Positions 46,982 to 57,308 are shown, numbered from the stretch's first letter. The stretch: 64,000 bases of DNA from Oxalobacter sp. (GCA_017524145.1 JAFWUI010000043.1:87683-151682), one strand, 5' to 3'. The notes: a model not told the origin generated them from the letters alone. Made by a program: numbers and translations.

Positions 46982-49900
46982 TCACTCAACATCCATTACA
47001 TTATCAGTCCAAAGTTCACACTGTGACATGACGGTCTGCATGGCATCTTCCATGCCTTCAGGCGGGTATTTGTGTTTCTTGAGCAGCCTGCGGATCATCC
47101 GGCGCATGGAGGCTCGAGCACTTTCTCGTTTCTGCCAGTCAATGGATTTGTTCTTGCGGAGGGTTTCTGTCAGTTCCTTTGTGAGGGTAATCAGCTCATC
47201 GTGTTCGTAAAAATCCTTGATAGCTTGTGGTTTGGTCAGGGCATCATAAAAAGCCAGTTCATCTTCGGTCAGTCCCAGTTCCTGTCCAGCGTCTTTAGCG
47301 GCTTCAATCTGTCTTGCCAGTTTGATTAGTTCTTGAATGACTTCTTCATTGGTCAGTAAGCCATTGAGATAGCGGTTCAATGATTTCTGGAGGAGTTCAC
47401 TGAATTTTTCAGACTGGACAACATTGGTCCTACGGTAGGTGGAAACTTGGTCTGCGATGAGTTTCTTCAATAATTCAATCGCCAGGTTCTTTTCTTTCAT
47501 CTTGGCGATTTCACTCAAGAAAGCAGGGTCAAACAGTGAGAATTTTTCCTTGGCATCAGAGAACAGGTTGAGGACACCTTCACTCTTGATGCTGGCTTTC
47601 AGCAGATTGTTGATTTGCTCATTGATTTCTTTCAAAGACAGTTTCTTTCCGGTACCTGATGCAGTCAGTTTCACCAGCATGGAACGGACAGCCTCAAAGT
47701 AAGCCGCTTCAAGGCGTTTTTCGGTAGGAACCAATGTTGAGCAGAGTGACAGTGCCTGACGGAGCATCAGTGCTTCTTTGATGAAGGATTCTTTGGTGTC
47801 TTGCTTCTTGGGTGCCACCAAGAAGTTGACCCCGCCGGTAATGGTCTTTGCCCGTTCGAGGTCGGATTTGCCAAAGAAGGCTGAATAGTCGTAGCCGTGG
47901 AAAAGATTCTGACAGATTTCCAGTTTTTCCTGGAATTTCGGCAATGCGACTTTGGCGACATCGGTATCACCATAATTCTTGCGGTCGCGGATGGTGTAGT
48001 CATTCATTGCCTGTTTGAGGGCAGAGGCAATACCGACATAATCCACAACCAGACCGCCTTCTTTCTCTCCAAAGACACGGTTGACACGGGCAATCGCCTG
48101 CATGAGGTTATGTCCTGCCATCGGCTTATAGATATACATGGTGGCAAGGGAAGGCACATCAAAGCCTGTCAGTCACATATCGACAACGATGGCAATTTTC
48201 AACGGTGAATCATTGTCCTTGAATTTGTTTGCCAGTTCGGTCTTATGGGTCTTGTTGCCGATAATCTTGTGCCATTCTTCGGGGTCATTGTTGCCGGATG
48301 TCATGACAACCGCTACTTTCTCCTGCCAGTTTGGACGCAGTGCAAGGATGCGTTTGTAGATTTTCATGGCAATGGGACGGGAGTACGCCACAATCATGGC
48401 TTTGCCGGTAAGCAGGTTGGCACGGTGGTTTTCATAATGGTCAAGGATGTCATCGACAAGGGATTCGATGGTTTTGTCTGCGCCAAGGATGGCTTCCATC
48501 TGCCCCATTTCTTTTTTGCTCTGTTCAATGACATAGGGTTCGGTTTCTTCGGCAAGCTGGTCGTATTTCTGGTCAATCAGTTTCAAGGTAGCTTGGTCAA
48601 GCTTGAGCCTGATGACCCTGCTTTCATAATAGACCGGGCGGGTTGCACCATCTTCCACAGCTTGGGTCATGTCATAGATGTCAATGTAGTTGCCAAAGAC
48701 TTCACGGGTGCTTCTGTCTTTGGCAGATATCGGTGTGCCGGTGAAACCGATATAGGTAGCGTTAGGCAGGCTATTACGGATGATTTGCGCTGTGCCTTTG
48801 ATGATTCTTGCAATATCGTGTCCGCCTTTGTCTTTTTGGATGGATGTCCGTTCAAATCCATAGTGGCCACGATGGGCTTCATCTGCCATCACCACGATGT
48901 TCCTGCGTTCCGAGAGGGCTTCTTCAGATTCCTCGAATTTCTGCATGGTGGTGAAGATGATGCCATTGGCGGTCCTGCCAGCCAGCAGGGATTTCAGGTG
49001 TTCCCGACTGTCTGCCTGAATGGGCGTCTGTCTCAGGAATGCCCGGCATTTGGCGAATTGTCCATAAAGCTGGTCATCTAAGTCATTGCGGTCGGTGATG
49101 ACTACAATGGTTGGGCTTTCAAGTTTTTCTTGGAGCAGGTGAGCGTAGAAAACCATTGACAGTGACTTGCCACTACCTTGGGTATGCCAGAAAACCCCGC
49201 CTTTGCCATCCGTTTTGGTTGCCTTTGCTGTGGATTCAATGGCTTTCCTGACTGCAAAGTACTGATGATAGCCTGCCATAATCTTGAAGGTGTTCGTTCC
49301 TTCATCAGAAAAACAGACAAAATTCTTGATGATGTCGAGTAGCCGTTCTTTTTGATAAATGCCTTGGAAGAACGTGTCAAACTGGGCGAATTGGGTATTT
49401 TCATAGCTGCCGTCCACCGTCTTCCATTCCATATAACGGTCTTCATTGGAAGTGATGGTTCCTGCCTTGGAGATGAGCTGGTCACTCATCACGCAGTTGA
49501 CGTTGTAAATGAAAAGGGAAGGGATTTCCTGCATATAGTTCCGCAACTGGCGGTAGGCTGCTGAGGCATCAGCTTCTTCCCTGGATGGTGATTTCAGCTC
49601 AGCGATGACAATCGGGATGCCGTTCAGGAACAGGACAATATCAGGACGTTTCTCACTGTGTTCAATGAATGTCCACTGATTGGCAATGATGAAGGAATTG
49701 TTTTCTGGTCTCCGGTAATCGGCGAGGTAAATGCGGGTTGTCCGTTCACCATCCTTTTCATGGTAACGGGCTTCTATGCCATTCTGAAGATAATCCATGA
49801 AGAGCTGGTTTTTCTGGACAAGTGAGGCGTTCTCAAAATTTTTCAGTTTGTCCAAAGCATTGGTCAGGGCCTCTTCCGGAGCTCCCTTATTGATCCGCTG

Positions 49901-50044
49901 GATGCTGTCTTCCAGAACATCCATATAAAGCGGGTTCCGATAATCCCTTTCGATGTCAGGACCATAAACATGGTCATATCCCATATTGATGAAAAGTTCT
50001 ATCAGGGAATTCTCATAGGATGCTTCCGTAAAGGCTGATGTCAT
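46982..50044 (-). pseudogene. hsdR: Type I restriction subunit HsdR, interrupted by an in-frame TGA
   Basis: Reads as a normal HsdR of about 1020 codons except for TGA at 48173-48175 (codon 624). N-terminal nuclease residues RPDIVLF and IAELKS, helicase Walker A HTQGSGKS, DEAHRGHYG and, after the stop, [22 protein letters not shown] are all kept in one frame. The break falls in the conserved [12 protein letters not shown] motif, with TGA replacing TGG, so the upstream piece is 623 residues and ends before the last helicase motifs. I start at ATG 50044 (AAGGAT six bases before). With C following the TGA, some readthrough is possible. Otherwise the system cannot cut DNA. Confidence 0.88.
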
Positions 50045-50065
50045 AGCGGTATCCTTATATGGCAA

Positions 50066-50700
50066 TCCGACTTGATAATTTTACATGACTATTCCAGTGA
50101 CCAATGCTTGGTTGATAGTTACCGCAGGGCATATTTCTGCTTAAGAAATCATCTGTACTAGCTCTTGATGGTTGGAACCAGAGGTATTTGGAGTTCGTTA
50201 GGGAATGGGCTGATTCTGTCGAGAAGAGGATTGCAGAATGTCGAATTGGACTGAGAAGAAAATCGACCATGCCAGTATTTCTTCACCCGCAGAGGTGGCT
50301 CAGGTGGGCAGCGGTTTTTCCAGACAGCTTTCTGGCAGTCAATTTGCCCTGGCAGGGCAGGACTGTTATAATACGACCATACTCCGGTACTGGTTCCGGG
50401 AAGCCCGCCCAGCGACATTCGATGATTGCCTTGGCCATCCAAGGTGCAGCGCTGAAGGCAGACCAATCAGGATAGATTCCGGACTGATAAAGAGTCAAAC
50501 CTCATCCTGGATGATGAGCAATCCCTCTTTCCGATGCCTGTAGGCAGGCTTTATTGCGCCTGCCCGCGATGAACTGACAGAGCAAAACATTCTTGTTTAG
50601 AATTTATTTTGCACGTCGGTTCCTAAAAAGTTGGTTTAGAGGTGTAACCGACCAGTCCGTGCTGGCGGTTATGGTTCTCAATAAATACTGAAAGAAGATT
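50066..50700. other. Intergenic stretch upstream of hsdR, no supported gene
   Basis: Only overlapping short frames without recognisable similarity or good ribosome sites. I see two hairpins: GGCAGGC (50543-50549) with GCCTGCC (50558-50564), and TAACCG...CCAG with CTGG...CGGTTA (50645-50671), the second just ahead of the small gene at 50701. Presumably holds the hsdR promoter on the reverse strand and that of the next genes on the forward strand. Confidence 0.4.
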
Positions 50701-50880
50701 ATGGATAAAGATATTTTTAAAAAAATTTCACGTATCCGTACCAGAATGAGACGTATTTCTCTTGCGTTGCGTCAGGTTGGAGGTCAGCGGGACACACGGA
50801 TAGATTCTGAACATTCGGGACTTAGTAAATCCGAAAACAGGAGTGATTTCTATGAAGAAATTAGATTCAAAGAATTTTGA
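50701..50880 (+). CDS. Small basic protein, 59 residues, overlapping the next gene
   Basis: ATG 50701 is preceded by AAAGAAGA and opens MDKDIFKKISRIRTRMRRIS, rich in Lys and Arg. The frame ends at 50880, 28 bases inside the next gene, so translation of one could affect the other, in the manner of a coupling leader. No family recognised. It may be a true small protein or a leader peptide; I cannot tell which. Confidence 0.45.
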   Translation: MDKDIFKKISRIRTRMRRISLALRQVGGQRDTRIDSEHSGLSKSENRSDFYEEIRFKEF

Positions 50881-52741
50881 GGATAAACTCCAGCGATGTT
50901 TTCCTAGGGACCGGTTCTATACGGCTCCAGTATGTGCCCGTCGTTCGGTTGACATGCAGCTTGAACCTAGGGTTATTGCAACGGAATTTTTGGCTTATGC
51001 ATATGCCCGCAAGAAAAATGAGCTTAATAAGATAGAAAAATTATCTCTTGAGATTATTTTGGATGAGTACGCTGAAGAATACCCTGTCTTCGGATATATC
51101 CGAAAGGCATATTGGTTGAGAGAAGCCATATCGAAACAGGAATTGGGCAAACCGACGCTTTCTTATCTGGAGATCAACGAGAACGCAACAGACGAGGAAA
51201 TTGGTTTAAGTGCCTGCTTGGAATTTTTTAGGGGGGATTCGTACTTTTGCCAAGGAACCAACTACATCCCTAACTTGGGAGACATTGTTTCCGACTGGCG
51301 TGACGGCGATGCTCCGGTTCTTCTGCTGATGCCCGAAATGGGTTTTCTTCCATATCAATTGGCGATGAATGGCATCAACAGTGTTGTCCGGTGCCCCTAT
51401 TTGCCAGATGTTGAATTGGCAGGGCTTCTAAGTCCTTTGGTCGAGGGGCGTATTCAGTTTGAGCTGACCAAGAAAGAGGATATTTATAAAGCATACACGG
51501 GACCCATATCGTCAGTCATCTGCCTGGCAACGCCCCAACTGATGCTAAGGAATACGAACAAGCGTGCCAAAAGACAAAGGTTGGGTGTTTTAGAAAAACT
51601 GCATAGATGGCATTCTGGGAAAGTTGTACTTTGCACGATGCAAGACAGGCTTCTGGATAAGCAGGAGGAAGCAGAGGAACTGAAGATTCGTGAAAAAATG
51701 GTGAAATCTGGCTGGGTGCGTAAGATTGTCCAGATTCCTGCCAAGATTCCTTCTGATGGCTATAGACAGCCGGTTATGCTGTATGTCGATTTTGCCGCGC
51801 AGCGGTTCACTGGTGTACAGATGGTTAACCTCTCTGACGACCGGTTTACAGAAAAGGACGGTCCGTATCGCTGGCTCAAAATTGAAGTGGTGAAGCCACT
51901 ACTGTTCACGCATAAGGGATCCGGTGACCCTTCCAATGTGGATTTTTCACGGTTACTGGAACGCCCTATTGCCTTGGAAATGACCGATGCGTTGAGCGGT
52001 GTGTCTGAGTATGCAGACTATACTTGCATCTGTTCCTTGGACGAAATGCGGGAAAACGGGTTCAGTCTTGATGTCTTGCGCTATCTGATTGGTTCAAGGA
52101 ACCGTATGTGGTTCCAGCTTGCGTCGGAAAGTAGGGTTGTTTTACCGGATATTGACGATTTGATTGCTTTTCAGGATCTGCCGCTGGCATCGGCGGATGA
52201 AGATGGCATAGACTGCCTGATGGTAGAGCCGGAAGACTTGGAGGTTGATGGTGGTGTGCGTCAGCCGACCAGACAGGTCAGGGTCACGCGGGAAGGATTT
52301 GCCCAATGTCGGGTGCAGCGGAACGATATCCTGTTGGCACGGCATGGGAGCAAGGAACAGCTGGGCAAAATCGCTTTGCTGGTCGAGAAATGCCCGGATA
52401 ATTGGGTTGCCAGCCCATCGCTGATGATTATCCGTCAGAAAAAGACTGAAAGAGTCGGAGACTGGCAGGAAAAACCATGGTATTGGTCTCAAGAACAGGT
52501 TTACCGCTACCTGACTTCTGATGCAGTGACAGCCTATCTGAAAAGCAAGATGTGGAATCCTCATGCCAGTGCTTTCCCGACCCGTTACCTGGAGAGCCTG
52601 CCAATGGTGATGGCTGATAATTATGCCGTTGCAGCAGAAATATTCAGGTTCAGGCAACGCATGGAAATCCTGCTGGAAAACAGGAAGAACAGTACCCCGA
52701 ATCCATATATGACCAAAAATCAGGTCAAAAGATTGATCTAA
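50852..52741 (+). CDS. HsdM-HsdS-like fusion with missing methyltransferase motifs
   Basis: A 629-residue protein whose plan resembles an N6-adenine methyltransferase joined to a specificity domain. Where motif I should be, near residue 157, it has LLLMPEMGFLPYQLA; where NPPF should be, near 220, it has ICLATPQLML. The following LHRWHSGKVVLCTMQDRLLD and IREKMVKSGWVRKIVQIPAK mirror the late strands of HsdM. Residues 475-620 (CRVQRNDILLARHGSKEQLGK, VASPSLMIIRQ, AFPTRYLESLPM) resemble an HsdS target domain. I infer a catalytically dead, DNA-binding relative; this rests on reading by eye. ATG 50852 has AGGAG eight bases before it. No restriction gene is next to it. Confidence 0.6.
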   Translation: MKKLDSKNFEDKLQRCFPRDRFYTAPVCARRSVDMQLEPRVIATEFLAYAYARKKNELNKIEKLSLEIILDEYAEEYPVFGYIRKAYWLREAISKQELGKPTLSYLEINENATDEEIGLSACLEFFRGDSYFCQGTNYIPNLGDIVSDWRDGDAPVLLLMPEMGFLPYQLAMNGINSVVRCPYLPDVELAGLLSPLVEGRIQFELTKKEDIYKAYTGPISSVICLATPQLMLRNTNKRAKRQRLGVLEKLHRWHSGKVVLCTMQDRLLDKQEEAEELKIREKMVKSGWVRKIVQIPAKIPSDGYRQPVMLYVDFAAQRFTGVQMVNLSDDRFTEKDGPYRWLKIEVVKPLLFTHKGSGDPSNVDFSRLLERPIALEMTDALSGVSEYADYTCICSLDEMRENGFSLDVLRYLIGSRNRMWFQLASESRVVLPDIDDLIAFQDLPLASADEDGIDCLMVEPEDLEVDGGVRQPTRQVRVTREGFAQCRVQRNDILLARHGSKEQLGKIALLVEKCPDNWVASPSLMIIRQKKTERVGDWQEKPWYWSQEQVYRYLTSDAVTAYLKSKMWNPHASAFPTRYLESLPMVMADNYAVAAEIFRFRQRMEILLENRKNSTPNPYMTKNQVKRLI

Positions 52742-52875
52742 GGTGTTCTTCCTTGCCGGAAGACCGGCAGTCAAGGCTGCACCTGGCAATTCCGGCCAGG
52801 GGCGGTTTTGTTTCTGGAAGGCAAACTGGTAATATCTTGCCAACAGGTTATTGGATTGATTGAAAGGAGGTAGGC

Positions 52876-53079
52876 GTGAGTGCCCAGGTTTATGTCAAGG
52901 CGATTAAGAAACTGGAAGAGGTGAAGGCGATGCTTCAGGCTGAGATGGAACAGTCCAGCAGTTCGCTGCTTGACCGGATGGATGATATCGACCGGTTGCA
53001 GTCTTCCCTGCTGTGGAACCTTTTCCTGGCTTCCCAGCAGAGATATTCGCTGGAGGATGTGCTGAAGCTGCCTGATTGA
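52876..53079 (+). CDS. Small hypothetical protein, 67 residues
   Basis: Starts with GTG 52876 after a very strong ribosome site (AAAGGAGG, five bases before). The product is acidic and helical: a heptad-like stretch KAIKKLEEVKAMLQAEMEQ, then LLDRMDDIDRLQSSLLW, with coiled-coil character and no membrane span. It lies 134 bases after the HsdM-HsdS-like gene on the same strand and ends at a strong terminator. No family recognised. Confidence 0.6.
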   Translation: MSAQVYVKAIKKLEEVKAMLQAEMEQSSSSLLDRMDDIDRLQSSLLWNLFLASQQRYSLEDVLKLPD

Positions 53080-53086
53080 GGTTCTT

Positions 53087-53138
53087 GATAACGGAAAAAG
53101 CCGGCAGAAGTTGTTTTCTGCCGGCTTTTTCCGTTATC
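53087..53138. terminator. Strong bidirectional terminator, 23-bp perfect stem
   Basis: 53087-53109 is the exact reverse complement of 53116-53138 around a six-base loop, with the GC-rich part (GCCGGC) flanked by A5 and T5 runs so that it can work on both strands. It separates the small gene at 52876 from the convergent MBL hydrolase and marks the right edge of the accessory island. Confidence 0.9.
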
Positions 53139-53147
53139 TTGCTGTCA

Positions 53148-53999
53148 TCATGCACTGAATTCGATGATTCTGCCTGCACCAAGGGGTTGGATGGCTTGGT
53201 CGCCGAAGGCCTGCCTGAAGTAGTCCAGTGCATGGGTGCCGGTGCAGTGCCCGCCATAGAAAACGAAGTCATCGGATTTGAGTTGCCGGGTCAGGGCAAC
53301 GCAGTCGGCGAGGACGGCTTCACTGGCGTTGAGCAGGTGAAGCCCGCCGATGATGGCGGTGATTTTCTCGTCCGGGAATTCTTTGTGTACGGCTTCAAGG
53401 ATGTTGGTGTAACCGGCATGGGCACAGCCGACGATGACAACGATGCCTTTGGATGTCCTGACTGCCATGGAGGCGTCATCGATGAGGGGGACAGGACCTG
53501 TTGCATCTTCGTTGAAGAAGTTGCCGGCGGTTGGGGCATAGCTGCCGGGCTTGTGCGGGATGTCGGTCATCAGGTAGAAGCCGTCGTCCAGCTGGACGGT
53601 ATGGTTCACCGGATGGAAATGGGGGGCGATGTTTTTCCGCGCATGGAACGGGATGCCGGTGACGCGGACTGGCTGCCCGTTCCTGAACTGGTAGGATTTG
53701 TGCCAGATGTAGGGATGGGCATAGACTGGGGGATCGGTCTTGATGCGGTTGTAGAAGGCAAGGCCACCGGTGTGGTCATCATGGCCATGGGTGATGGTGA
53801 TGCCTTTGAGCCCTTCAAGGCTGATGCCCATCCGCCTGGCGTTTTCCAGGTAGATGTCGCTGGTGCCGGTGTCCATGAGCCAGCGGTTGCCGTTGGGCAG
53901 TTCGATCAATACGGAAAGCCCGTGTTCACAGAGGCAGGTTTCTGAGGCAACGGTGTCGTCTGTGAGGATGGTGATTTTCAGGTTGTTTGCAGTGGTCAT
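53148..53999 (-). CDS. MBL-fold hydrolase, COG1237-like
   Basis: A 283-residue metallo-beta-lactamase-fold protein with metal motif THGHDDHTGG near residue 70 and later GCAHAGYTNIL and IGGLHLL. The pattern of CEHGLSVLIE at the N-terminus and YGGHCTGTHAL near the end is that of COG1237, annotated from archaea as a dihydropterin-related synthase; in bacteria the substrate is unknown. Unrelated in detail to the other MBL protein at 3.8-4.8 kb. Stands alone; the 54000-54208 spacer has no gene I can support. Confidence 0.8.
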   Translation of the reverse strand: MTTANNLKITILTDDTVASETCLCEHGLSVLIELPNGNRWLMDTGTSDIYLENARRMGISLEGLKGITITHGHDDHTGGLAFYNRIKTDPPVYAHPYIWHKSYQFRNGQPVRVTGIPFHARKNIAPHFHPVNHTVQLDDGFYLMTDIPHKPGSYAPTAGNFFNEDATGPVPLIDDASMAVRTSKGIVVIVGCAHAGYTNILEAVHKEFPDEKITAIIGGLHLLNASEAVLADCVALTRQLKSDDFVFYGGHCTGTHALDYFRQAFGDQAIQPLGAGRIIEFSA

Positions 54000-54208
54000 G
54001 GCAGTTGGTGGATTATGGAGCCCGCTTCATTTTAGTCAATCTGTACAGGACATGTCAGTAAAATCATGCAGTACGTTTTGGAAAATCTGTATGGTTGCTG
54101 TGCGTTTTCAGCAGTAGGACCTGATGTTTGCCTGTATTGCCGCTGGTACATGGACATCAAGTGTTTTTGCTTGCCTGGTAACGGACAGGCGGTTCTTTTA
54201 TCCGAAAA

Positions 54209-54236
54209 AACGGCAACCTTTTTGAAGGTTGCCGTT
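54209..54236 (-). terminator. valS terminator
   Basis: AACGGCAACCTT (54209-54220) pairs with AAGGTTGCCGTT (54225-54236) around a four-base loop; on the reverse strand it is followed by a run of T (A-run at 54205-54210). A classic rho-independent terminator 22 bases after the valS stop. Confidence 0.9.
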
Positions 54237-54258
54237 TGGTCAGCCGGAGCCTGCCGGG

Positions 54259-57045
54259 TTACATGGCGGCGAGTTTCGCCAGCTGGTCGTTGAGTTTTTC
54301 CAGGGTGGCGGTGTAGTCCTGCAGACGGGTGCGTTCTTGGGCAACGACTTTTTCAGGCGCTTTGGAAACGAAGTTCTGGTTGGCGAGCTTGCCGTTGATT
54401 TTCCGGATTTCGTTTTCGATGCGGGTTTTTTCTTTGTTCAGCCGTTCGGTTTCTGCCGCGACATCGATCTCGACCTTGAGCATGAGCTTGAGGGTGCCGA
54501 CGACGGAGACGGGTGCCGGGGACTGTGGCAGTGCCGGCATGATGCTGACGTCTTCGAGTTTGCCCAATGCTTTCAGGTGCGGGATGAAGGACGGGATGTT
54601 GCCGGCTTCAGGGGCTTCGATGTACAGCGGTACCCGTTTTGCCGGGGAGAGCTGCATTTCACCGCGCAGGTTGCGGGTGCTGTCAACCAGTGCCTTGCAC
54701 TGTGCCATCCACTGGTCGGCTTCTCCGTCAATCAGGGACTGGTCGGCTTCAGGGTAAGGCTGGAGCATGATGGTTTCGCCGGAGATGCCTGCCATCGGTG
54801 CAACGATCTGCCAGAGTTCTTCGGTGATGTACGGGATGATTGGGTGTGCCAGCCGCAGGATTTTCTCAAGGACGTTGAGCAGGGTGTAGCGGGTGGCGCG
54901 CTGCTGGGCTTCGTTGCCTTCCTGGATCTGGACTTTCGCCATTTCGACATACCAGTCGCAGTATTCATCCCAGATGTAGCGGTAGATGGCGTTGGCGATG
55001 TTGTCGAAGCGGTATTCGGCATAGCCTTTTTCGGTTTCTGCGGAGGTGCGCTGGAACAGGGACTGGATCCAGCGGTCTGCCAGCGAGAATTCCATGTCTT
55101 TGTTGTCCCCGAATCCGCAGTCCTGGCCTTCGGTGTTCATGAGGACGAAGCGGGTGGCGTTCCACAGTTTGTTGCAGAAGTTGCGGTAGCCTTCGCAGCG
55201 GTTCATGTCGAAGTTGATGTTGCGCCCAAGGGAAGCATAGCTTGCCATGGTGAAGCGCAGTGCATCGGCGCCGAAGGATGGGATGCCTTTGGCGAATTCT
55301 TTGCGTGTCGCCTTGGCGATGGCTTCGGCTTTCTTGGGGTTCATCAGGTTCTGGGTACGGCCCTTGACCAGGGATTCGACATCGATGCCGTCGATGAGGT
55401 CGATCGGGTTCAGGGTGTTGCCCTTGGATTTGGACATTTTCTGGCCCTGTGCGTCACGGACAAGCCCATGGACATAGACAATCTTGAACGGGATCTTGCC
55501 GGTGAAGTGCAGTGTCATGACGATCATGCGGGCGACCCAGAAGAAGATGATGTCGAACCCGGTGACCAGCACGGAGGATGGCAGGAACAGGCGGGATTCA
55601 ACGGTGTCTTCCGGCCAGCCAAGGGTGGAGAACGGCACCAGGGCGGATGAGAACCAGGTGTCGAGGACATCCGGGTCGCGGCGGAGGGCCTTGCCACCGG
55701 CTTTTGCCTGGGCTTCTGCTTCGTCATGGGCGACATAGATGTTGCCTTCGTCGTCGTACCAGGCAGGGATCTGGTGTCCCCACCAGAGCTGGCGGGAGAT
55801 GCACCAGTCCTGGATGTTGTTGAGCCACTGGTTGTAGGTGTTGGTCCAGTTTTCAGGCAGGAACTTGATTTCCCCGTTGGCGACTTTTTCCAGTGCAACT
55901 TCGGTCAGGGACCTGCCGGGGAAATGGGGGCTGTCTGCAGGCGCCGGTTTGCTCATGGCGACGAACCATTGGTCGGTGAGCATCGGTTCGATGATGACGC
56001 CGGTGCGGTCACCACGTGGCACCATGAGTTTGTGCGGGTCGATGCGGACAAGGTAGCCTTGGTCTTCAAGGTCGGCGACGATCTGTTTGCGGGCGGCGAA
56101 GCGGTCCATGCCACGGTAGGCTTCTGGTCCGTTTTCATTGATTTTCGCATCCAGGGTGAAGATGTTGATCGGTTCCATGCTGTGGCGCATGCCGACGGCA
56201 TAGTCGTTGAAGTCGTGCGCCGGGGTGATTTTCACGCAGCCGGTCCCGAAGTCTTTGTCAACGTATTCGTCTGCGATGACGGGGATCTGGCGTCCGGTCA
56301 GTGGCAGGATGAGCATTTTGCCAACGAGGCTGGTGTAGCGTTCATCCTCTGGGTTGACGGCAACGGCGACGTCGCCCAGCATGGTTTCTGGACGGGTGGT
56401 GGCGACGGTGACGGAACCGGAGCCATCGGCGAACGGGTAGCGGATATGCCACATGGAGCCGTTTTCTTCTTCTGAGACGACTTCAAGGTCAGAGACGGCG
56501 GTGCCGAGCACAGGGTCCCAGTTGACAAGGCGTTTGCCGCGGTAGATCAGGCCTTCTTCATAGAGGCGGACGAAGACGTCGGCGACCAGCTTGGAGCGGG
56601 TGGCATCCATGGTGAAGTATTCTCGGTCCCAGTCCGGTGAGGTGCCCATGCGGCGCATCTGGCCGGTGATGGTGGAGCCGGAATGTTCTTTCCATTCCCA
56701 GACTTTCTCGAGGAATTTTTCACGGCCAAGGTCGTGGCGGGAGATTTTCTGGGCATCAAGCTGGCGTTCAACAACAATCTGGGTGGCGATGCCGGCATGG
56801 TCTGTGCCGGGGATCCAGGCGGTGCTGTAGCCTTTCATACGGTGGTAGCGTACCAGGCCGTCCATGATGGTCTGGTTGAAGGCATGCCCCATGTGCAGGG
56901 TGCCGGTGACGTTCGGTGGTGGCAGCTGGATGGCGAATGCGGGTTTGCTTTCATCGAGTGTCGCACGGAAGTATCCGTTCTTTTCCCATGTGTCGCGCCA
57001 GCGTTTTTCAATTTCTAAAGGTTCAAAAGACTTGGCCAGTTCCAT
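54259..57045 (-). CDS. valS: Valyl-tRNA synthetase
   Basis: Class I aminoacyl-tRNA synthetase charging tRNA-Val. The 928 residues show the HIGH-type motif [14 protein letters not shown] near residue 40, editing domain signatures ([35 protein letters not shown]), KMSKSKGN near 530 and the C-terminal coiled arm ([19 protein letters not shown]) that holds tRNA. Full length. Divergent from thiC across about 270 bases. Confidence 0.98.
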   Translation of the reverse strand: MELAKSFEPLEIEKRWRDTWEKNGYFRATLDESKPAFAIQLPPPNVTGTLHMGHAFNQTIMDGLVRYHRMKGYSTAWIPGTDHAGIATQIVVERQLDAQKISRHDLGREKFLEKVWEWKEHSGSTITGQMRRMGTSPDWDREYFTMDATRSKLVADVFVRLYEEGLIYRGKRLVNWDPVLGTAVSDLEVVSEEENGSMWHIRYPFADGSGSVTVATTRPETMLGDVAVAVNPEDERYTSLVGKMLILPLTGRQIPVIADEYVDKDFGTGCVKITPAHDFNDYAVGMRHSMEPINIFTLDAKINENGPEAYRGMDRFAARKQIVADLEDQGYLVRIDPHKLMVPRGDRTGVIIEPMLTDQWFVAMSKPAPADSPHFPGRSLTEVALEKVANGEIKFLPENWTNTYNQWLNNIQDWCISRQLWWGHQIPAWYDDEGNIYVAHDEAEAQAKAGGKALRRDPDVLDTWFSSALVPFSTLGWPEDTVESRLFLPSSVLVTGFDIIFFWVARMIVMTLHFTGKIPFKIVYVHGLVRDAQGQKMSKSKGNTLNPIDLIDGIDVESLVKGRTQNLMNPKKAEAIAKATRKEFAKGIPSFGADALRFTMASYASLGRNINFDMNRCEGYRNFCNKLWNATRFVLMNTEGQDCGFGDNKDMEFSLADRWIQSLFQRTSAETEKGYAEYRFDNIANAIYRYIWDEYCDWYVEMAKVQIQEGNEAQQRATRYTLLNVLEKILRLAHPIIPYITEELWQIVAPMAGISGETIMLQPYPEADQSLIDGEADQWMAQCKALVDSTRNLRGEMQLSPAKRVPLYIEAPEAGNIPSFIPHLKALGKLEDVSIMPALPQSPAPVSVVGTLKLMLKVEIDVAAETERLNKEKTRIENEIRKINGKLANQNFVSKAPEKVVAQERTRLQDYTATLEKLNDQLAKLAAM

Positions 57046-57162
57046 AATACAAAGCTGATTCTGCTGAAAATCGGTGATATCGTTGAAAAAAGTCTATTAT
57101 AATGGGTGGTTGATGGAGACGCATCTGAAAGATGCCGTTATAATTTCTCCGTACAAATCAGA

Positions 57163-57243
57163 ATGCTAGGGGTTCTGGCCAGGAGGCCGGGCGAGATTAC
57201 ACCCTCTGAACCTGATCTGGGCAATGCCAGCGAAGGGAAGCGT
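57163..57243 (+). promoter_or_regulatory. TPP riboswitch (THI element)
   Basis: Thiamine pyrophosphate-sensing leader ahead of thiC. Helix P1 pairs ATGCT (57163-57167) with AGCGT (57239-57243). The conserved segments are AGGGG at 57168, ACCCTCTGAACCTGATCTGG near 57201 and CAATGCCAGCGAAGGGA near 57222. The helper P3 hairpin is short (GGCCAGGAGGCC). It lies 75 bases before the thiC ATG. In such leaders bound TPP usually hides the ribosome site or forms a terminator; I see no clear terminator, so translational control is more likely. TATAAT-like boxes at 57098 and 57139 may belong to its promoter. Confidence 0.93.
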
Positions 57244-57308
57244 CAACATGGTGCAGTGTGGCCATGCCATAAGCCAAGGTTCCCGATGCTGGTTCTAAGT
57301 AAAGTTGA

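Noticed and set aside
41132-50044. TGA read as tryptophan throughout
   Set aside because: Many core genes in the window (lrgA, rsmH, murD, ftsZ, thiS and others) end at TGA exactly where their families end, so the standard code applies. Only local readthrough remains possible.
50188-50543. Overlapping short frames upstream of the small basic protein
   Set aside because: Three frames on two strands compete for the same bases, none has a good ribosome site or a recognisable sequence.
53076-53945. 289-codon forward frame opposite the MBL hydrolase
   Set aside because: It starts within the strong terminator and is antisense to a hydrolase with a complete metal-binding motif.
54229-55650. 473-codon forward frame within valS
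   Set aside because: Antisense to a complete valS and starts inside the valS terminator; low-complexity Gly/Asp/Phe pattern is typical of a shadow.
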